From positions 84,219 through 148,218 of the forward strand of contig NZ_CAJHAR010000006.1 of NCBI RefSeq assembly GCF_904846415.1: a stretch of 64,000 nucleotides of DNA. Reading direction: 5' to 3'. This DNA comes from Psychrobacter piscatorii (lineage in GTDB: Bacteria > Pseudomonadota > Gammaproteobacteria > Pseudomonadales > Moraxellaceae). Of the stretch, positions 8,501 to 17,561 are shown one piece after another (position 1 is the stretch's first letter; each line of letters begins with the position of its first letter). The notes under the pieces are model-generated. The model ran no database searches. It saw nothing but the letters and a program-made list of their open reading frames with translations, and was not told where the DNA came from. The position numbers and the translations under genes were made by a program.

Positions 8501-10000
8501 GCCATGCGCAAAACCAAGCTGGCTCAGAAAAAGCAATTCCCTCCGGCGCCGCTGTGGCAAGCGGTGTTTGAGACACTACAGAAAAGAAGATCTAGCGAGC
8601 ATCCACAACTGATTGGTCTGCCCACAAAAATACAGTACGAAGCCATTGCTCAAATGCTGGGTCATCGCTTGGGTGGACTGGGGAACATAGATCATCAAAT
8701 CGTGTCTACATTAGCCAATATGCTAGGGCTGGATACTTTTGTTGATGCTAATGATGTCAGTGATATGAACCAAGCGATGCGTGACGCTGTATTCAACATT
8801 GGGGAGATAGATGTCGAAGGTATGTTGGTGTATCAAGTGCGCCACCCTGCCAAAGCGTTTTTACGGTCTCAAAAAGTGCATGTGGTACAAGGTGAGGAAG
8901 CGATGGCGCATCAAGAGCCATTGTTTTTGGATCACCTGACAACCTATCAGATCAAAGATCATTTGATTAAAGAGCTGGCCACCGATAAGCGTACGGATAA
9001 CACGGCTCAGCAAGACAGCTCAACGTTGATGTATCAGAAAATCATACCAGCAGGGGTGGCGCGCCAAACCACGTTGCCCAACCAACAACAAAAACTACAG
9101 CAGCAGTGTCTAGAATTTGAAGAACAGTTGATCGCTAATGGTTTTGGTGAGCGTGTTGTACCTAATATAGGTAGAACAGAGGGTATGGCAGATTTGCAGT
9201 TACTTACCCCGACCATAGAAAAACCCGTTGAATTGTCAGATTTGGCGGCTGTGCTCAATCATGTGAATAACGACCATGTGAATAACGACCCAAACAGTCC
9301 GATAGACACAGACGCATGGCTTAAAATTCTACCTAAATCTATTAAGATAAAAGGCCCTGTACCAATATTAGCACCAGTATCGGCACAATCGGATGTTCAT
9401 ACTCAAGAAACAAGTGGCTATGCTGAGCAGTCACCCAAGCAGTGGTTAAATATACTGCCCAATTCTGCCAGTCCAAAACATCTACTCAAGTTTTGGTTGT
9501 CCCATCTATATTGGCAGGTTGCCAGACGCACCACGGCTGAGCAAGTGGCGTTAGATGATGGCGTGAGTATTTGGCGCTTTAATAAATCCAGCTCAAAAGT
9601 AGATACCTACAAAAATTTCATTGCATTTAAACTCAGCCCAATCGTCTATGAAGATGCAGTGATAGAACTGATAAAGTGGGCGATTTTTGGCAACCTAGCG
9701 GGTCAAACCCCCATCACATTACTGCCTGAGTATGCGCTCAATTATCTGGCTAAGTGCTCAAAATCTCAAGAAGATGATAATGAAAGTGGCAATTATTGGC
9801 CAAAACGAGCAGACTTCTCAGACTGGCTAAGACCTAATTATAACTCAGACATGGTATACGATACTTGCTCGCAGCATGCCATTTGGCAATATGTACTGCG
9901 TGATCAAGATGCCTTTAGAGCCTTATCAGCGGCGTTAACCACCTTGGCGCAACCACTATATGAGCCAATGTTTACGGCACTAAAAGGATTGGATAGCTAG
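5510..10000 (+). CDS. recC: RecBCD enzyme subunit RecC (exodeoxyribonuclease V gamma)
   Basis: 1496 residues. The start MFTIIQSHRTENLVDQLL, then VIVPSMVLGDWL and RTKFWGQYQW, matches the inactive helicase-like N-terminus of RecC. The central VVVLLPDVERHHALI and VITFGRFGALRNVPFELVVM (about 800) fit the Chi-recognition/nuclease-like half. ATG 5510 is preferred over a TTG two codons upstream. RecC recognises Chi as part of RecBCD in double-strand-break repair. It is clearly longer than the E. coli protein (about 1120), through extra polar stretches such as residues about 950-990 and 1230-1310. recB follows after 60 bp. Confidence 0.92.
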   Translation: MFTIIQSHRTENLVDQLLVQYQSKSQNIFEPFIVIVPSMVLGDWLDKTIASRAGISTLVRTKFWGQYQWTLMQDVLTRHNTYLLEVNPDAATLNVPEVAVLSPTVMQWRLFGYLTYYQSSIVNDDTHPVHPLLASLIDEPQEGVKQDKAQQDARIWQLASDLARVFNRYLTHREDWLALWSHNKPLDVDKLIADKDALSLRFDQYARGTPEWLVAHYVELEVAQRFLWSHLFADVHQHRVAIENTFWSALENNKANERAKLPKVLRIFTIQQLPQTELDFLQRLSKYMNITLLHYNPSKLFWADIVDKAWLQRQQIINPQSVFLRDYGHSLLSRLGKQSRDTFAMLANLSGNEQYQEALVEWQDNFSDRFDGETGSVIEGSTSNSDDDASLQAAEHSPSLLRRLQNDVLMLDEQSTQKATAAKVSEAVSNQIALDFEQETSWYDDEVLENKRFEKDRFWAISSQDNSLSIHSCHNLQRQLEVLRIMIGRWLNEPIKSGKKKRHISDVVVLLPDVERHHALIGSIFVSGKGQDGLTLPAKVTGVVDADIRQLWEAIIGFYKLLGSHSARFEAAEVLDWLMLPPLFESFGLTHEQMSRGCDLLVEAGFIRGFDERHLKQTLDTNDYDYRFSFAQALDRLTLGLIMPEASLSDCLYPLAQEEWPSTAMPEMSIPLAQVSLNDAMIVEALCRIYTGLVARRDDHTQKMKAEDWLDQIESQVIHRYFGDVDQTRTMRAIYNAMNGFKSSLRANRHYRQYSSGDTNRVEVEQKLAGVEQLPLKLSFMLDSIEAELESQQVSAEPTGVITFGRFGALRNVPFELVVMLNMDLSEFPGRDRDNRYDLIKATNSRRGDRVSEDDDNGAFLDALLCARSACWIFYNGQSLTDTHEHLPANPVSELLQFLQGEVQWQVNSLDTLPESIDPTTESLKRYLPKLIKEWLVTEHPALPFHKSLFEVDIEGASEKKTDTSNVNADPSNTSHDVSDSNPDTTVADELDRLLNKAMRKTKLAQKKQFPPAPLWQAVFETLQKRRSSEHPQLIGLPTKIQYEAIAQMLGHRLGGLGNIDHQIVSTLANMLGLDTFVDANDVSDMNQAMRDAVFNIGEIDVEGMLVYQVRHPAKAFLRSQKVHVVQGEEAMAHQEPLFLDHLTTYQIKDHLIKELATDKRTDNTAQQDSSTLMYQKIIPAGVARQTTLPNQQQKLQQQCLEFEEQLIANGFGERVVPNIGRTEGMADLQLLTPTIEKPVELSDLAAVLNHVNNDHVNNDPNSPIDTDAWLKILPKSIKIKGPVPILAPVSAQSDVHTQETSGYAEQSPKQWLNILPNSASPKHLLKFWLSHLYWQVARRTTAEQVALDDGVSIWRFNKSSSKVDTYKNFIAFKLSPIVYEDAVIELIKWAIFGNLAGQTPITLLPEYALNYLAKCSKSQEDDNESGNYWPKRADFSDWLRPNYNSDMVYDTCSQHAIWQYVLRDQDAFRALSAALTTLAQPLYEPMFTALKGLDS
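9260..9289 (+). repeat. 15-bp in-frame tandem duplication in recC
   Basis: The unit catgtgaataacgac occurs twice back to back and encodes HVNND-HVNND. It lies in a poorly conserved polar insert of RecC. Perfect identity suggests a recent slippage event. Confidence 0.85.
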
Positions 10001-10060
10001 ACCTTAGTGTCCCTTTTATCCTTTTGATCTAATCGATAATAATTAAAAGTACACGCCTAT

Positions 10061-13000
10061 ATGACAGATTTTACTGACACAGCCAATAATATTGAAATTT
10101 CTACACAACCAAATTTATTTGATGAGCACTCAGATGCTACAGCTGAGCCCAAGGCAAAGGAAGAGGTGACCCCAGCGGTTGCTGTTGCATTAACGGGTCG
10201 TCATCTTATCGAAGCCTCAGCGGGTACAGGCAAGACTTGGACGCTGACTGGCATTGTGCTGCGTCTATTGATTGAAGCGCGGCGTGCGCCAGAGCAAATC
10301 ATTGCCACCACTTTTACTCGAGCTGCCGCCGCCGAAATGCGTCAGCGCATCCACGACCGTCTGGTAGAGTTCTATCAGCTATTACAATGGGTCAATAACC
10401 TAAGTGCTGATACCAATAATAAAGATAACTTATATCCCAGCATATTGCAGGTACTGCCTGACAGCGATGATAACAATAACAATAAGAGTAAACCAAAAGA
10501 CAGTGATTCCAGTACCGAATCAAGAGCTCAGATAGGCGTTGATGAGTTCAATCAAGATATTGACCATGATAAGCAGATGGCTAGAAAAAAGCGCGCGGAC
10601 GTAAAAGAAGCGCGTGAAGATTGGTTAAAAGAGCAAGCCAAACATGCACGCTTAAACGCCATTATGGACGATCCCATTAACCTACATTTAGTCGGTTATC
10701 TATTAGATCATGTATACAGCTATCCAATGGCAGAGGCGATCCGGCGTACCGCATTAGTATTAACAACATTAGATAAACTGTTTGTGGGGACGCTGGATAG
10801 CTTGGCGCAAAAGTGGCTGAAAGAGTACAGTAGTGAAACCGGTCATCAGCAAGGCATGGCGATTATTGAAGACAGTAGTATCGAGCAGGTTACGGACAGT
10901 ATTATTCATGATGAGCTGCGTCAGTTTCAAAGCCGTTTATATCACGAGCAGCCTAAACTGTATGCGCTCATGGATCAGCAAGGTAAGCTGACAGCAGTAG
11001 GTGATCAAAAAAAATTCGTTTCTCGCTCGCTGAATTTTGTTTCTGCGCCGATTGATGAGATAACACTAGAGCAAGGTTTTGATTTTGATGCGTATGAAAA
11101 GCTGATTCATGAATTTGCCCAGTTAGATCTAGTAGATATTCAGCCCTATCTAAATCCTGATTACAGAAAATCTCAAGGATTTAATGGGCGTTCCAATCTA
11201 TTTAAACAGTTCGATGCACTTGTTGATGTCCATCAAAAGGTAGCGCAATATCAGCTAGCATTTAACAGCCATTTGAATGAGCGTGACAATAAGATTCTGA
11301 CCGCTTTACAAGACGCCAGATATCCAAATGAAGACGGCAAAATTAAGAATTTCAATAAAGATAGAGAAAAAGAGCACCAGACCCTTTTTGAGTTAGAGAC
11401 CATTAGTAAGTTGATGTCACTCTTAGATATGGTCGAAGGGTTAAATCAGCATATCCTATTAGTTTTAGCCAACCTTAATCGTCATATTGTACTTGCGGTA
11501 CGTAATAGGTTGCCCGTTATCTTAGAAGAGCGAGGGGAGACCACCTTTAGTCTGCAAATGGTGCGCTTAAACCAAGCACTAACGGGTCGGCAAGGCGATA
11601 AGCTGGCGCGTTATATACGTCACCATTATCCAATTGCATTAATTGATGAGTCGCAAGATATTAATGGCGAGCAAGCCATTATGATCGAAAGTATTTACTT
11701 GCCAAAGAGTAAACGCAAACAGTCGGATAATGACAAGCAACCCACCACCAAAAAATCCAACCATGAGTTTTTGCTACTGGTTGGTGACCCAAAGCAGGCG
11801 ATCTACGGGTTTCGTGGTGGGGATGTGACCAACTATAATTATATGAAAGCGCAGTTTGACAAAAGTACCATTTGGACACTTAACACCAACCGGCGCTCCA
11901 CCCTCAGTCTGGTTAATGCACTCAACTGCTGGTTTGGTATACCTACAGCAACGACTGCTGAAAACAAGCAAGCGCAGCTGGGCAGTGGTATTTATTATCA
12001 GCATAGCAAAGCCGCAAAAGAGCAGAGTAAATTATCTTGGTTTAAGAGTTCAGGAGCAAAAGATAGTAGTTTGGTGACAGACGTTCTCTCTGCTCAGCCA
12101 GTGAGCCTCTTGCATTTGCCTAATAGTAAAGAGGCAGAGCTTGACTATGATGAGTATGAAATCACTGCCCGTCATATTGCTATTTTGCTCAGTAGTGGTC
12201 AGACATTAAACGATCAGCCGATTCAGCCCAGTGACATTGGGGTGCTGGCACGTACCAAAAAAGACTTAAAGCAGGTCGAAGACGAGCTGGTAAAACTGGG
12301 CGTACCCACCTTGACCACCAGTGATGTCAGCATCTTTGAAACGATTATGGCAGAGGATGTCGCAGCGCTACTTAGTGCTATGCTATACCCGTATCGTCAT
12401 GACATGATTAATCGGGTATTAACCAGTCATCTATATGGACTGAGTATCAAAGATATTAAAGCCATGATGACGGATCATGAATCAGGCGTGGCTGAGAGTG
12501 ACGACAGACTTAATAGTATCAATCCAAATAGTAGCGATGTTCAAAATATAGAACATAAAAAGAGCTATCAAGATTTTATCACCTATCTAAAAGAAGGCGC
12601 ACAGCGCTGGCAGCATTTTGGTATTTTATCGGCGCTACATTACTTACTAGATAAAAGTCCTATACAGTCACAAGGCGTTTGGCAAGCACTAGCTGCTCAT
12701 CCAGAAGGCGATCGACATATCATGGATTTGCGCCATGTGATGGACGTATTGGCACAGTATGGCCTAGGTATGGGTGAGCATGAGCTGTTAGCTTGGTTTA
12801 GGCAGCACATAGAGGCTGCACCCAACAGCGATTGGGCCAAGCAGTATCCGCTACCCACAGAGTCTGGCGTGCAGCTCATGACCATTCATAAGTCAAAAGG
12901 GCTTGAGTTTCCGATAGTCTATGTACTGGGTATGGGAGATGCCAGTAGGAAATCAGGCAACAAAGAAGACTATGGACTGTATCTATATAATGCTCAGCAA

Positions 13001-14545
13001 GCGCCTACAGCGCTAGTACAGCAATCCACAAAAGATCAATCCATAGGTAACCAGCGTCGTTTCTCACCATTGCAAGGCTCTGCTACGGTAGAGGACTATT
13101 ATACTGATATCGAAACGAAAGAAGACTTTGATGAGCTGCGCCGACTTGGTTATGTGGCATTCACGCGGGCTAGCGAGCAGCTTTATGTGGTGTTGCGAGA
13201 TCCTAGTAATAAGATAGGATTTGAGTTGAAGCCAGTATTTTATTGGTTTGACTCTCCAGACGCAAAATTTGAATTACCTGATAGGCTAAAAGGCACGATA
13301 GGCATGCTTAGAGGGCATAATATTAATGAGTTCTATAATAGTCATTATGCTAAAACAGTAACGTCAACAGATACCAAGCTTACCATCGAACCCACGACAC
13401 AAGCGATTGAGTATGTTCCTTTTGCTGAGGTCATGAAAATGAACTATTTTTATGGTTGGGCTAAGACCAGCTTTACGGCTTTGGCCCGTCAGCTAGACGA
13501 ATCAACGCAAGCAATGGCTATTGTTGATGAGCGTATTGATGATGCGATAGATATTGATATGGCAGACGCTGCAATGTCATTAGCGTCTTATCCTAATAGC
13601 AGCCTTGATAGTAATGCGTCTCTTGAAAAAATTGATGAGATAAGTCTCAAGTCAGAAGAGGATATTCGCTTTACCTTTGTGAAAGGCGCTAATGCAGGTA
13701 CGTTTTTACATGAGATATTTGAAAAAATCGATTTTACCAATAAACTTCAGTGGTCTGGGGTGATCGATAGAGCGGTGAGTAGTTATCAATTGCCGCTGGT
13801 GTATAGCAGTGCTGAACATCAAAGCCGTAGGTCACAGGTAAAGGGGGAAGGAGATCGTGACTCATTTGACTCTGAGTCAATAGATACGATAAAGCATGAG
13901 GCCTTGATTACTTGGGTTGAAGAAGTGTTGCGTACTCCGCTATTGGCCTCCAATCAACCCTTATATGCTTTGGATGCAAATCAGCGATTTGCCGAATTAG
14001 AATTCAATATGGGATTGTCAGAGCGCTTTAAAGCAGAAGATATCAGTAAACTGTTTCAACAGCATCTACCGGATGAGACAGACAAACATGTCCATCTTGT
14101 GCCGCAAAATAGCGCGCACTTGTATCGTTACTTGCGCGGTGAAATTGACTTGGTTTACGAGCATGCTGGCAAGTATTACGTCGTCGATTATAAGAGTAAT
14201 TTTCTAGGAAATAGCCTAAGCAATTATAATGAAAATACCCTCAAAAAAGCCATGTCTAAAGCCGGATATTGGCTGCAGGCAGCAATTTATCAAGTAGCAT
14301 TACATCGATTCCTTTCAATGAGAATCGCTGATTATGTCGGCAACGAAGCTAAGTATTTAGGGGCGGTAGAATATGTCTTTCTACGAGGGGTATATAGCCC
14401 CAACGCTCAAGCAGCTGCTACCGTATCGCAAGATGTTAATAAAACTAGCGAATCACCACATAACGGCCGTTATGGACTCGTGACTTGGGATATTCCAATC
14501 GATTTTATTAAGGGGTTGGATGCGCTATTTGGTGTACCTGATTAG
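10061..14545 (+). CDS. recB: RecBCD enzyme subunit RecB (helicase-nuclease, beta)
   Basis: 1494 residues. The UvrD/Rep-type Walker A ASAGTGKTW (about 52-60) is followed by TTFTRAAAAEMRQRI; motif II is ALIDESQD and motif III LLVGDPKQAIYGFRGG. Helicase domain 2 has VQLMTIHKSKGLEFPIVYV and VAFTRASEQLYV. The C-terminal nuclease domain shows GEIDLVYE and YVVDYKSN (about 1362-1382), the metal-binding Asp/Asp/Lys set. It is about 300 residues longer than E. coli RecB, with low-complexity Asp/Asn inserts (about 137-160). It lies between recC and recD, all co-oriented, so it is probably one operon. Confidence 0.95.
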   Translation: MTDFTDTANNIEISTQPNLFDEHSDATAEPKAKEEVTPAVAVALTGRHLIEASAGTGKTWTLTGIVLRLLIEARRAPEQIIATTFTRAAAAEMRQRIHDRLVEFYQLLQWVNNLSADTNNKDNLYPSILQVLPDSDDNNNNKSKPKDSDSSTESRAQIGVDEFNQDIDHDKQMARKKRADVKEAREDWLKEQAKHARLNAIMDDPINLHLVGYLLDHVYSYPMAEAIRRTALVLTTLDKLFVGTLDSLAQKWLKEYSSETGHQQGMAIIEDSSIEQVTDSIIHDELRQFQSRLYHEQPKLYALMDQQGKLTAVGDQKKFVSRSLNFVSAPIDEITLEQGFDFDAYEKLIHEFAQLDLVDIQPYLNPDYRKSQGFNGRSNLFKQFDALVDVHQKVAQYQLAFNSHLNERDNKILTALQDARYPNEDGKIKNFNKDREKEHQTLFELETISKLMSLLDMVEGLNQHILLVLANLNRHIVLAVRNRLPVILEERGETTFSLQMVRLNQALTGRQGDKLARYIRHHYPIALIDESQDINGEQAIMIESIYLPKSKRKQSDNDKQPTTKKSNHEFLLLVGDPKQAIYGFRGGDVTNYNYMKAQFDKSTIWTLNTNRRSTLSLVNALNCWFGIPTATTAENKQAQLGSGIYYQHSKAAKEQSKLSWFKSSGAKDSSLVTDVLSAQPVSLLHLPNSKEAELDYDEYEITARHIAILLSSGQTLNDQPIQPSDIGVLARTKKDLKQVEDELVKLGVPTLTTSDVSIFETIMAEDVAALLSAMLYPYRHDMINRVLTSHLYGLSIKDIKAMMTDHESGVAESDDRLNSINPNSSDVQNIEHKKSYQDFITYLKEGAQRWQHFGILSALHYLLDKSPIQSQGVWQALAAHPEGDRHIMDLRHVMDVLAQYGLGMGEHELLAWFRQHIEAAPNSDWAKQYPLPTESGVQLMTIHKSKGLEFPIVYVLGMGDASRKSGNKEDYGLYLYNAQQAPTALVQQSTKDQSIGNQRRFSPLQGSATVEDYYTDIETKEDFDELRRLGYVAFTRASEQLYVVLRDPSNKIGFELKPVFYWFDSPDAKFELPDRLKGTIGMLRGHNINEFYNSHYAKTVTSTDTKLTIEPTTQAIEYVPFAEVMKMNYFYGWAKTSFTALARQLDESTQAMAIVDERIDDAIDIDMADAAMSLASYPNSSLDSNASLEKIDEISLKSEEDIRFTFVKGANAGTFLHEIFEKIDFTNKLQWSGVIDRAVSSYQLPLVYSSAEHQSRRSQVKGEGDRDSFDSESIDTIKHEALITWVEEVLRTPLLASNQPLYALDANQRFAELEFNMGLSERFKAEDISKLFQQHLPDETDKHVHLVPQNSAHLYRYLRGEIDLVYEHAGKYYVVDYKSNFLGNSLSNYNENTLKKAMSKAGYWLQAAIYQVALHRFLSMRIADYVGNEAKYLGAVEYVFLRGVYSPNAQAAATVSQDVNKTSESPHNGRYGLVTWDIPIDFIKGLDALFGVPD

Positions 14546-14621
14546 CAGATCATACCTAACGACTATCATTAATTAAAGATTCTAAAAAGATCAAACAGAT
14601 CAAAATAGAGACAAATATATC

Positions 14622-16814
14622 ATGAGCAATAATAATAAAAGCAGTGCAGCAATAGGCTTACAAGAAAGCTGGGCCAGTAATATCAGTGATTATATTTTGC
14701 TACGCCGCGCGCAAACGCGTATAGCGTACGACGCGACGGATATAACGGCAAATCATGAGAGCAAACAGGCCGACAAGATAGAAGACAGTCATTTGTTTAA
14801 CGCATTGTTCATGATGTTAGCGACGCATTTGGAAGAGGGGCATACCGTATTGACCATTGAGGCCTCTGAACATGAAGGGCTATTGCAAGGTGAAATCAAT
14901 AATGAGTCGGTTACACTATACGCTTGGCAGCAACAGTTATTAGAGATGCTAGCAATGCCAATCTTTGCGCTCATAGATACCAAATCAAATACTCAACCAG
15001 AAGATCAATCTACCGCCGAAACATCGATATTTGTATTGCTAAGCACATTATTTGATAAGCGGAATCAGTTATGGATGCAGTTGGCGCTGAGTAATCATGA
15101 AAAGGACATGCTAAACAAGCGTTTTGATACGATTGTGACGGTATTTCAGCTACTGAAAAATACCGATCTTACTTTTTTCATGAACCTAGTTAATAAGCAT
15201 GCTTTATTTGCTGAGGTTAATGCTAACACCAATAGTAGCAGTGAAGAAAATAGCCTAAGCAATAATAGCCAACCTATCGTTTATAAAGTAACTAACAATC
15301 TAAATGCAGCGGAATCCATTACTTTTTGGCTGCATCGTGCATGGCAGGCCGAATTTAATTTGGCAAAAAATATCAACAATATTTTGAATCAAAAAGTAAG
15401 CCCTTTACCAATAGCGATACCTGAAAATCTTCATGACAATCAAATAAAGGCAATTAATGTCGCTAATAATAACGCGTTTAGTATCATTACCGGTGGCCCA
15501 GGGACAGGTAAAACATACACCGTTGCTCAATTGGTTATTGCACTGCAACAAGCGACAGAGAGTAGGGGTGATAATTCTGAAAATATTAGATTTAGTACGG
15601 ATAGTGCGAGTCTAGCACTAGCAGCGCCGACTGGTAAGGCTGCACAGCGTATGCAAGAGTCTTTGCAAGCGGCTTTGGATACAGCGGGTATCAATTTGCA
15701 GCTGCAAGAAGCCAAAACCATTCACCGTTTGCTAGGTATTGGGCGGACGGGCAGACCTCGTTACAATGCCGATAATCCACTTGGCGAAGATATTATCATT
15801 GTTGATGAAGCATCAATGCTAGGGGTTGAGTTGGCTAATTACTTGGTGAGTGCAGTAAAACCAGGGGCAAGACTTATATTGTTAGGAGACGCTAATCAGT
15901 TGGCAGCAGTCGATGCAGGCGCAGTATTGGCGGATTTATGCCGCATACCATCTCTACAACTCATTCATGCAGAGCTGACTGAGAGCCGTCGATTTGGCGC
16001 GGACTCAGGTATTGGTAAGCTGGCTATTCAAATCAATAGAGCAGAGACAAACCTTCAAGCTATTTGGCAGTTATTAAGGCAAGACGATGCCTTGAGTTTC
16101 CAATACGTTAATACGTTGCAAGCAGAATCTATGTCAGGTAATCAGATAGAAAATAGCCTAAGTAGAGAAAAAAATATCTCAAAAGTTTCCCGAAATTACC
16201 AATCATACTTAAAAAAGATTGAAAATTTACTAAGACATCCGATAGAAAAATCTATGCCAAAATCAATAAAAAATACTATTTCATCATTAATGGAAATATT
16301 TAGTGAGTTCAGAGTATTAACTGCTGGCCATAATGGTGAGTGGGGCGATCATTACATTAATAATTATCTCACCCAGTGGCATCTCACTAAACTAAAGCTG
16401 CCATTGGGTCAAAACACATGGTTTCATGGTCGCCCTATTATGATTTTGCAGAATAACTATGAATTAGGATTATTTAATGGTGATATTGGTTTTTGCTTAC
16501 AGACATCAGATGACAGAAGTCGATTGGAAGTGTTTTTTGAGAATAAGACACAAGGGATTGCGGTCAACCTACTAAACGAGGAGGTAGTTGCTACTGCATA
16601 CGCCATGACGATTCATAAGTCGCAGGGGTCTGAATTTGATCATGTCGCGATTACGTTTGATGATAGTCATGCAAGGTTATTAAGCAAGGAGCTTATTTAC
16701 ACAGCGGTGACTCGTGCCAAAAAACGGGTAACAATATATAGTACAAAACACGCTTTTGAGAAAGCAGTCCAAACACCAACCGAAAGACATACAGGTTTAA
16801 GTTTGCAGTTTTAG
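14622..16814 (+). CDS. recD: RecBCD enzyme subunit RecD (5'-3' helicase, alpha)
   Basis: 730 residues. Walker A GGPGTGKTYTVAQLV (about 292-306), AAPTGKAAQRM, DEDIIIVDEASM-type motif II (IIVDEASML), LLGDANQLAAVDAGAVL, and the C-terminal AMTIHKSQGSEFDHV with VTRAKKRVTIY. RecD is the fast 5'-3' motor of RecBCD. It is longer than E. coli RecD (608), with inserts at about 200-225 and 510-550 that are Asn/Ser rich and AT-rich in DNA. It is the last gene of the recCBD array, 76 bp after recB, closed by a strong terminator. Confidence 0.93.
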   Translation: MSNNNKSSAAIGLQESWASNISDYILLRRAQTRIAYDATDITANHESKQADKIEDSHLFNALFMMLATHLEEGHTVLTIEASEHEGLLQGEINNESVTLYAWQQQLLEMLAMPIFALIDTKSNTQPEDQSTAETSIFVLLSTLFDKRNQLWMQLALSNHEKDMLNKRFDTIVTVFQLLKNTDLTFFMNLVNKHALFAEVNANTNSSSEENSLSNNSQPIVYKVTNNLNAAESITFWLHRAWQAEFNLAKNINNILNQKVSPLPIAIPENLHDNQIKAINVANNNAFSIITGGPGTGKTYTVAQLVIALQQATESRGDNSENIRFSTDSASLALAAPTGKAAQRMQESLQAALDTAGINLQLQEAKTIHRLLGIGRTGRPRYNADNPLGEDIIIVDEASMLGVELANYLVSAVKPGARLILLGDANQLAAVDAGAVLADLCRIPSLQLIHAELTESRRFGADSGIGKLAIQINRAETNLQAIWQLLRQDDALSFQYVNTLQAESMSGNQIENSLSREKNISKVSRNYQSYLKKIENLLRHPIEKSMPKSIKNTISSLMEIFSEFRVLTAGHNGEWGDHYINNYLTQWHLTKLKLPLGQNTWFHGRPIMILQNNYELGLFNGDIGFCLQTSDDRSRLEVFFENKTQGIAVNLLNEEVVATAYAMTIHKSQGSEFDHVAITFDDSHARLLSKELIYTAVTRAKKRVTIYSTKHAFEKAVQTPTERHTGLSLQF

Positions 16815-16839
16815 GATTTATGATTGTCATTTTACGCAC

Positions 16840-16870
16840 AAAAAAAGCATCCGATTTGGATGCTTTTTTT
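16840..16870. terminator. Bidirectional terminator between recD and hpt
   Basis: 13-bp stem AAAAAAAGCATCC / GGATGCTTTTTTT with a 5-nt loop. The A-run and T-run make it work in both directions, suiting the convergent recD and hpt. Confidence 0.92.
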
Positions 16871-16905
16871 GAACTTAGATATTGTTAGTCACTTAGGGAT
16901 AAGAC

Positions 16906-17469
16906 TTAAACTTTATCTTCTTTGATAGCATAGATACCCGGCAGGTGACGCAAGTAACCATGGAAATCCATACCACAACCATAGACATAACGATCTGCGA
17001 CATCAATACCGACGAAATCAACATCAAAATCGGCAACTTTGCGATCATGCTGCTTGTTTAGCAGCACACAAGATTCGAGAGATAATGGTTTTTCTTTATT
17101 TAGCTCTTCGACAACAGCCTTTAGAGTGATGCCTTCATCAAAAATATCATCAATTAACAGCACGTGCTCACCTTCGATACTCACATCAGGCTTGAATTTC
17201 CAATCAAGATCGTTAGTACCTTCATTGTCACGATAGCGTGTCGCATGGATATAATGCATACGATGATAGAAAGTAAGATGCGTCAATAGTTGACCAGCTG
17301 GAATTAATCCACCGTTCATAACAACCATCACAATTGGGTTCAGACCGGCGTAGTGTAGGTTGAGCTGAGCAGCCAAACGCTCATAAGCAGCCGCTACTTC
17401 TATACTGCTGATCAGGCACTCTGAGTTACGTAATGTTTTTTCGATTTCTTGATTGCTGATTTGGGTCAT
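16906..17469 (-). CDS. hpt: Hypoxanthine/guanine phosphoribosyltransferase
   Basis: 187 residues. The PRPP-binding signature VLLIDDIFDEGITL is clear, preceded by VVMNGGLIPAGQLLTHL and followed by FVGIDVADRYVYGCGMDFHG (diphosphate and base region). It salvages hypoxanthine and guanine to nucleotides using PRPP. ATG 17469 is preferred to GTG 17478 because AAGGTG sits 8 nt upstream of the ATG. The symbol could be hprT in some annotations. Confidence 0.88.
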   Translation of the reverse strand: MTQISNQEIEKTLRNSECLISSIEVAAAYERLAAQLNLHYAGLNPIVMVVMNGGLIPAGQLLTHLTFYHRMHYIHATRYRDNEGTNDLDWKFKPDVSIEGEHVLLIDDIFDEGITLKAVVEELNKEKPLSLESCVLLNKQHDRKVADFDVDFVGIDVADRYVYGCGMDFHGYLRHLPGIYAIKEDKV

Positions 17470-17512
17470 CGGGCGCACCTTTGGTGAAAAATGCCAAGTA
17501 TTTTAACAAGTT

Positions 17513-17561
17513 TTGCTAAATTTTCCCAATGTTATATGACCATTTGGTCAAAATTTAGCAA
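17513..17561 (-). terminator. Nested inverted repeats between hpt and the upstream gene
   Basis: A perfect 12-bp outer repeat TTGCTAAATTTT (17513-17524) / AAAATTTAGCAA (17550-17561) encloses a second hairpin TGACCA-TT-TGGTCA (17536-17549) that abuts the right arm. The right arm touches the stop codon of the 17562-18230 gene. There is no T-run, so it is a possible weak terminator, mRNA stabiliser or operator for hpt. Confidence 0.4.
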
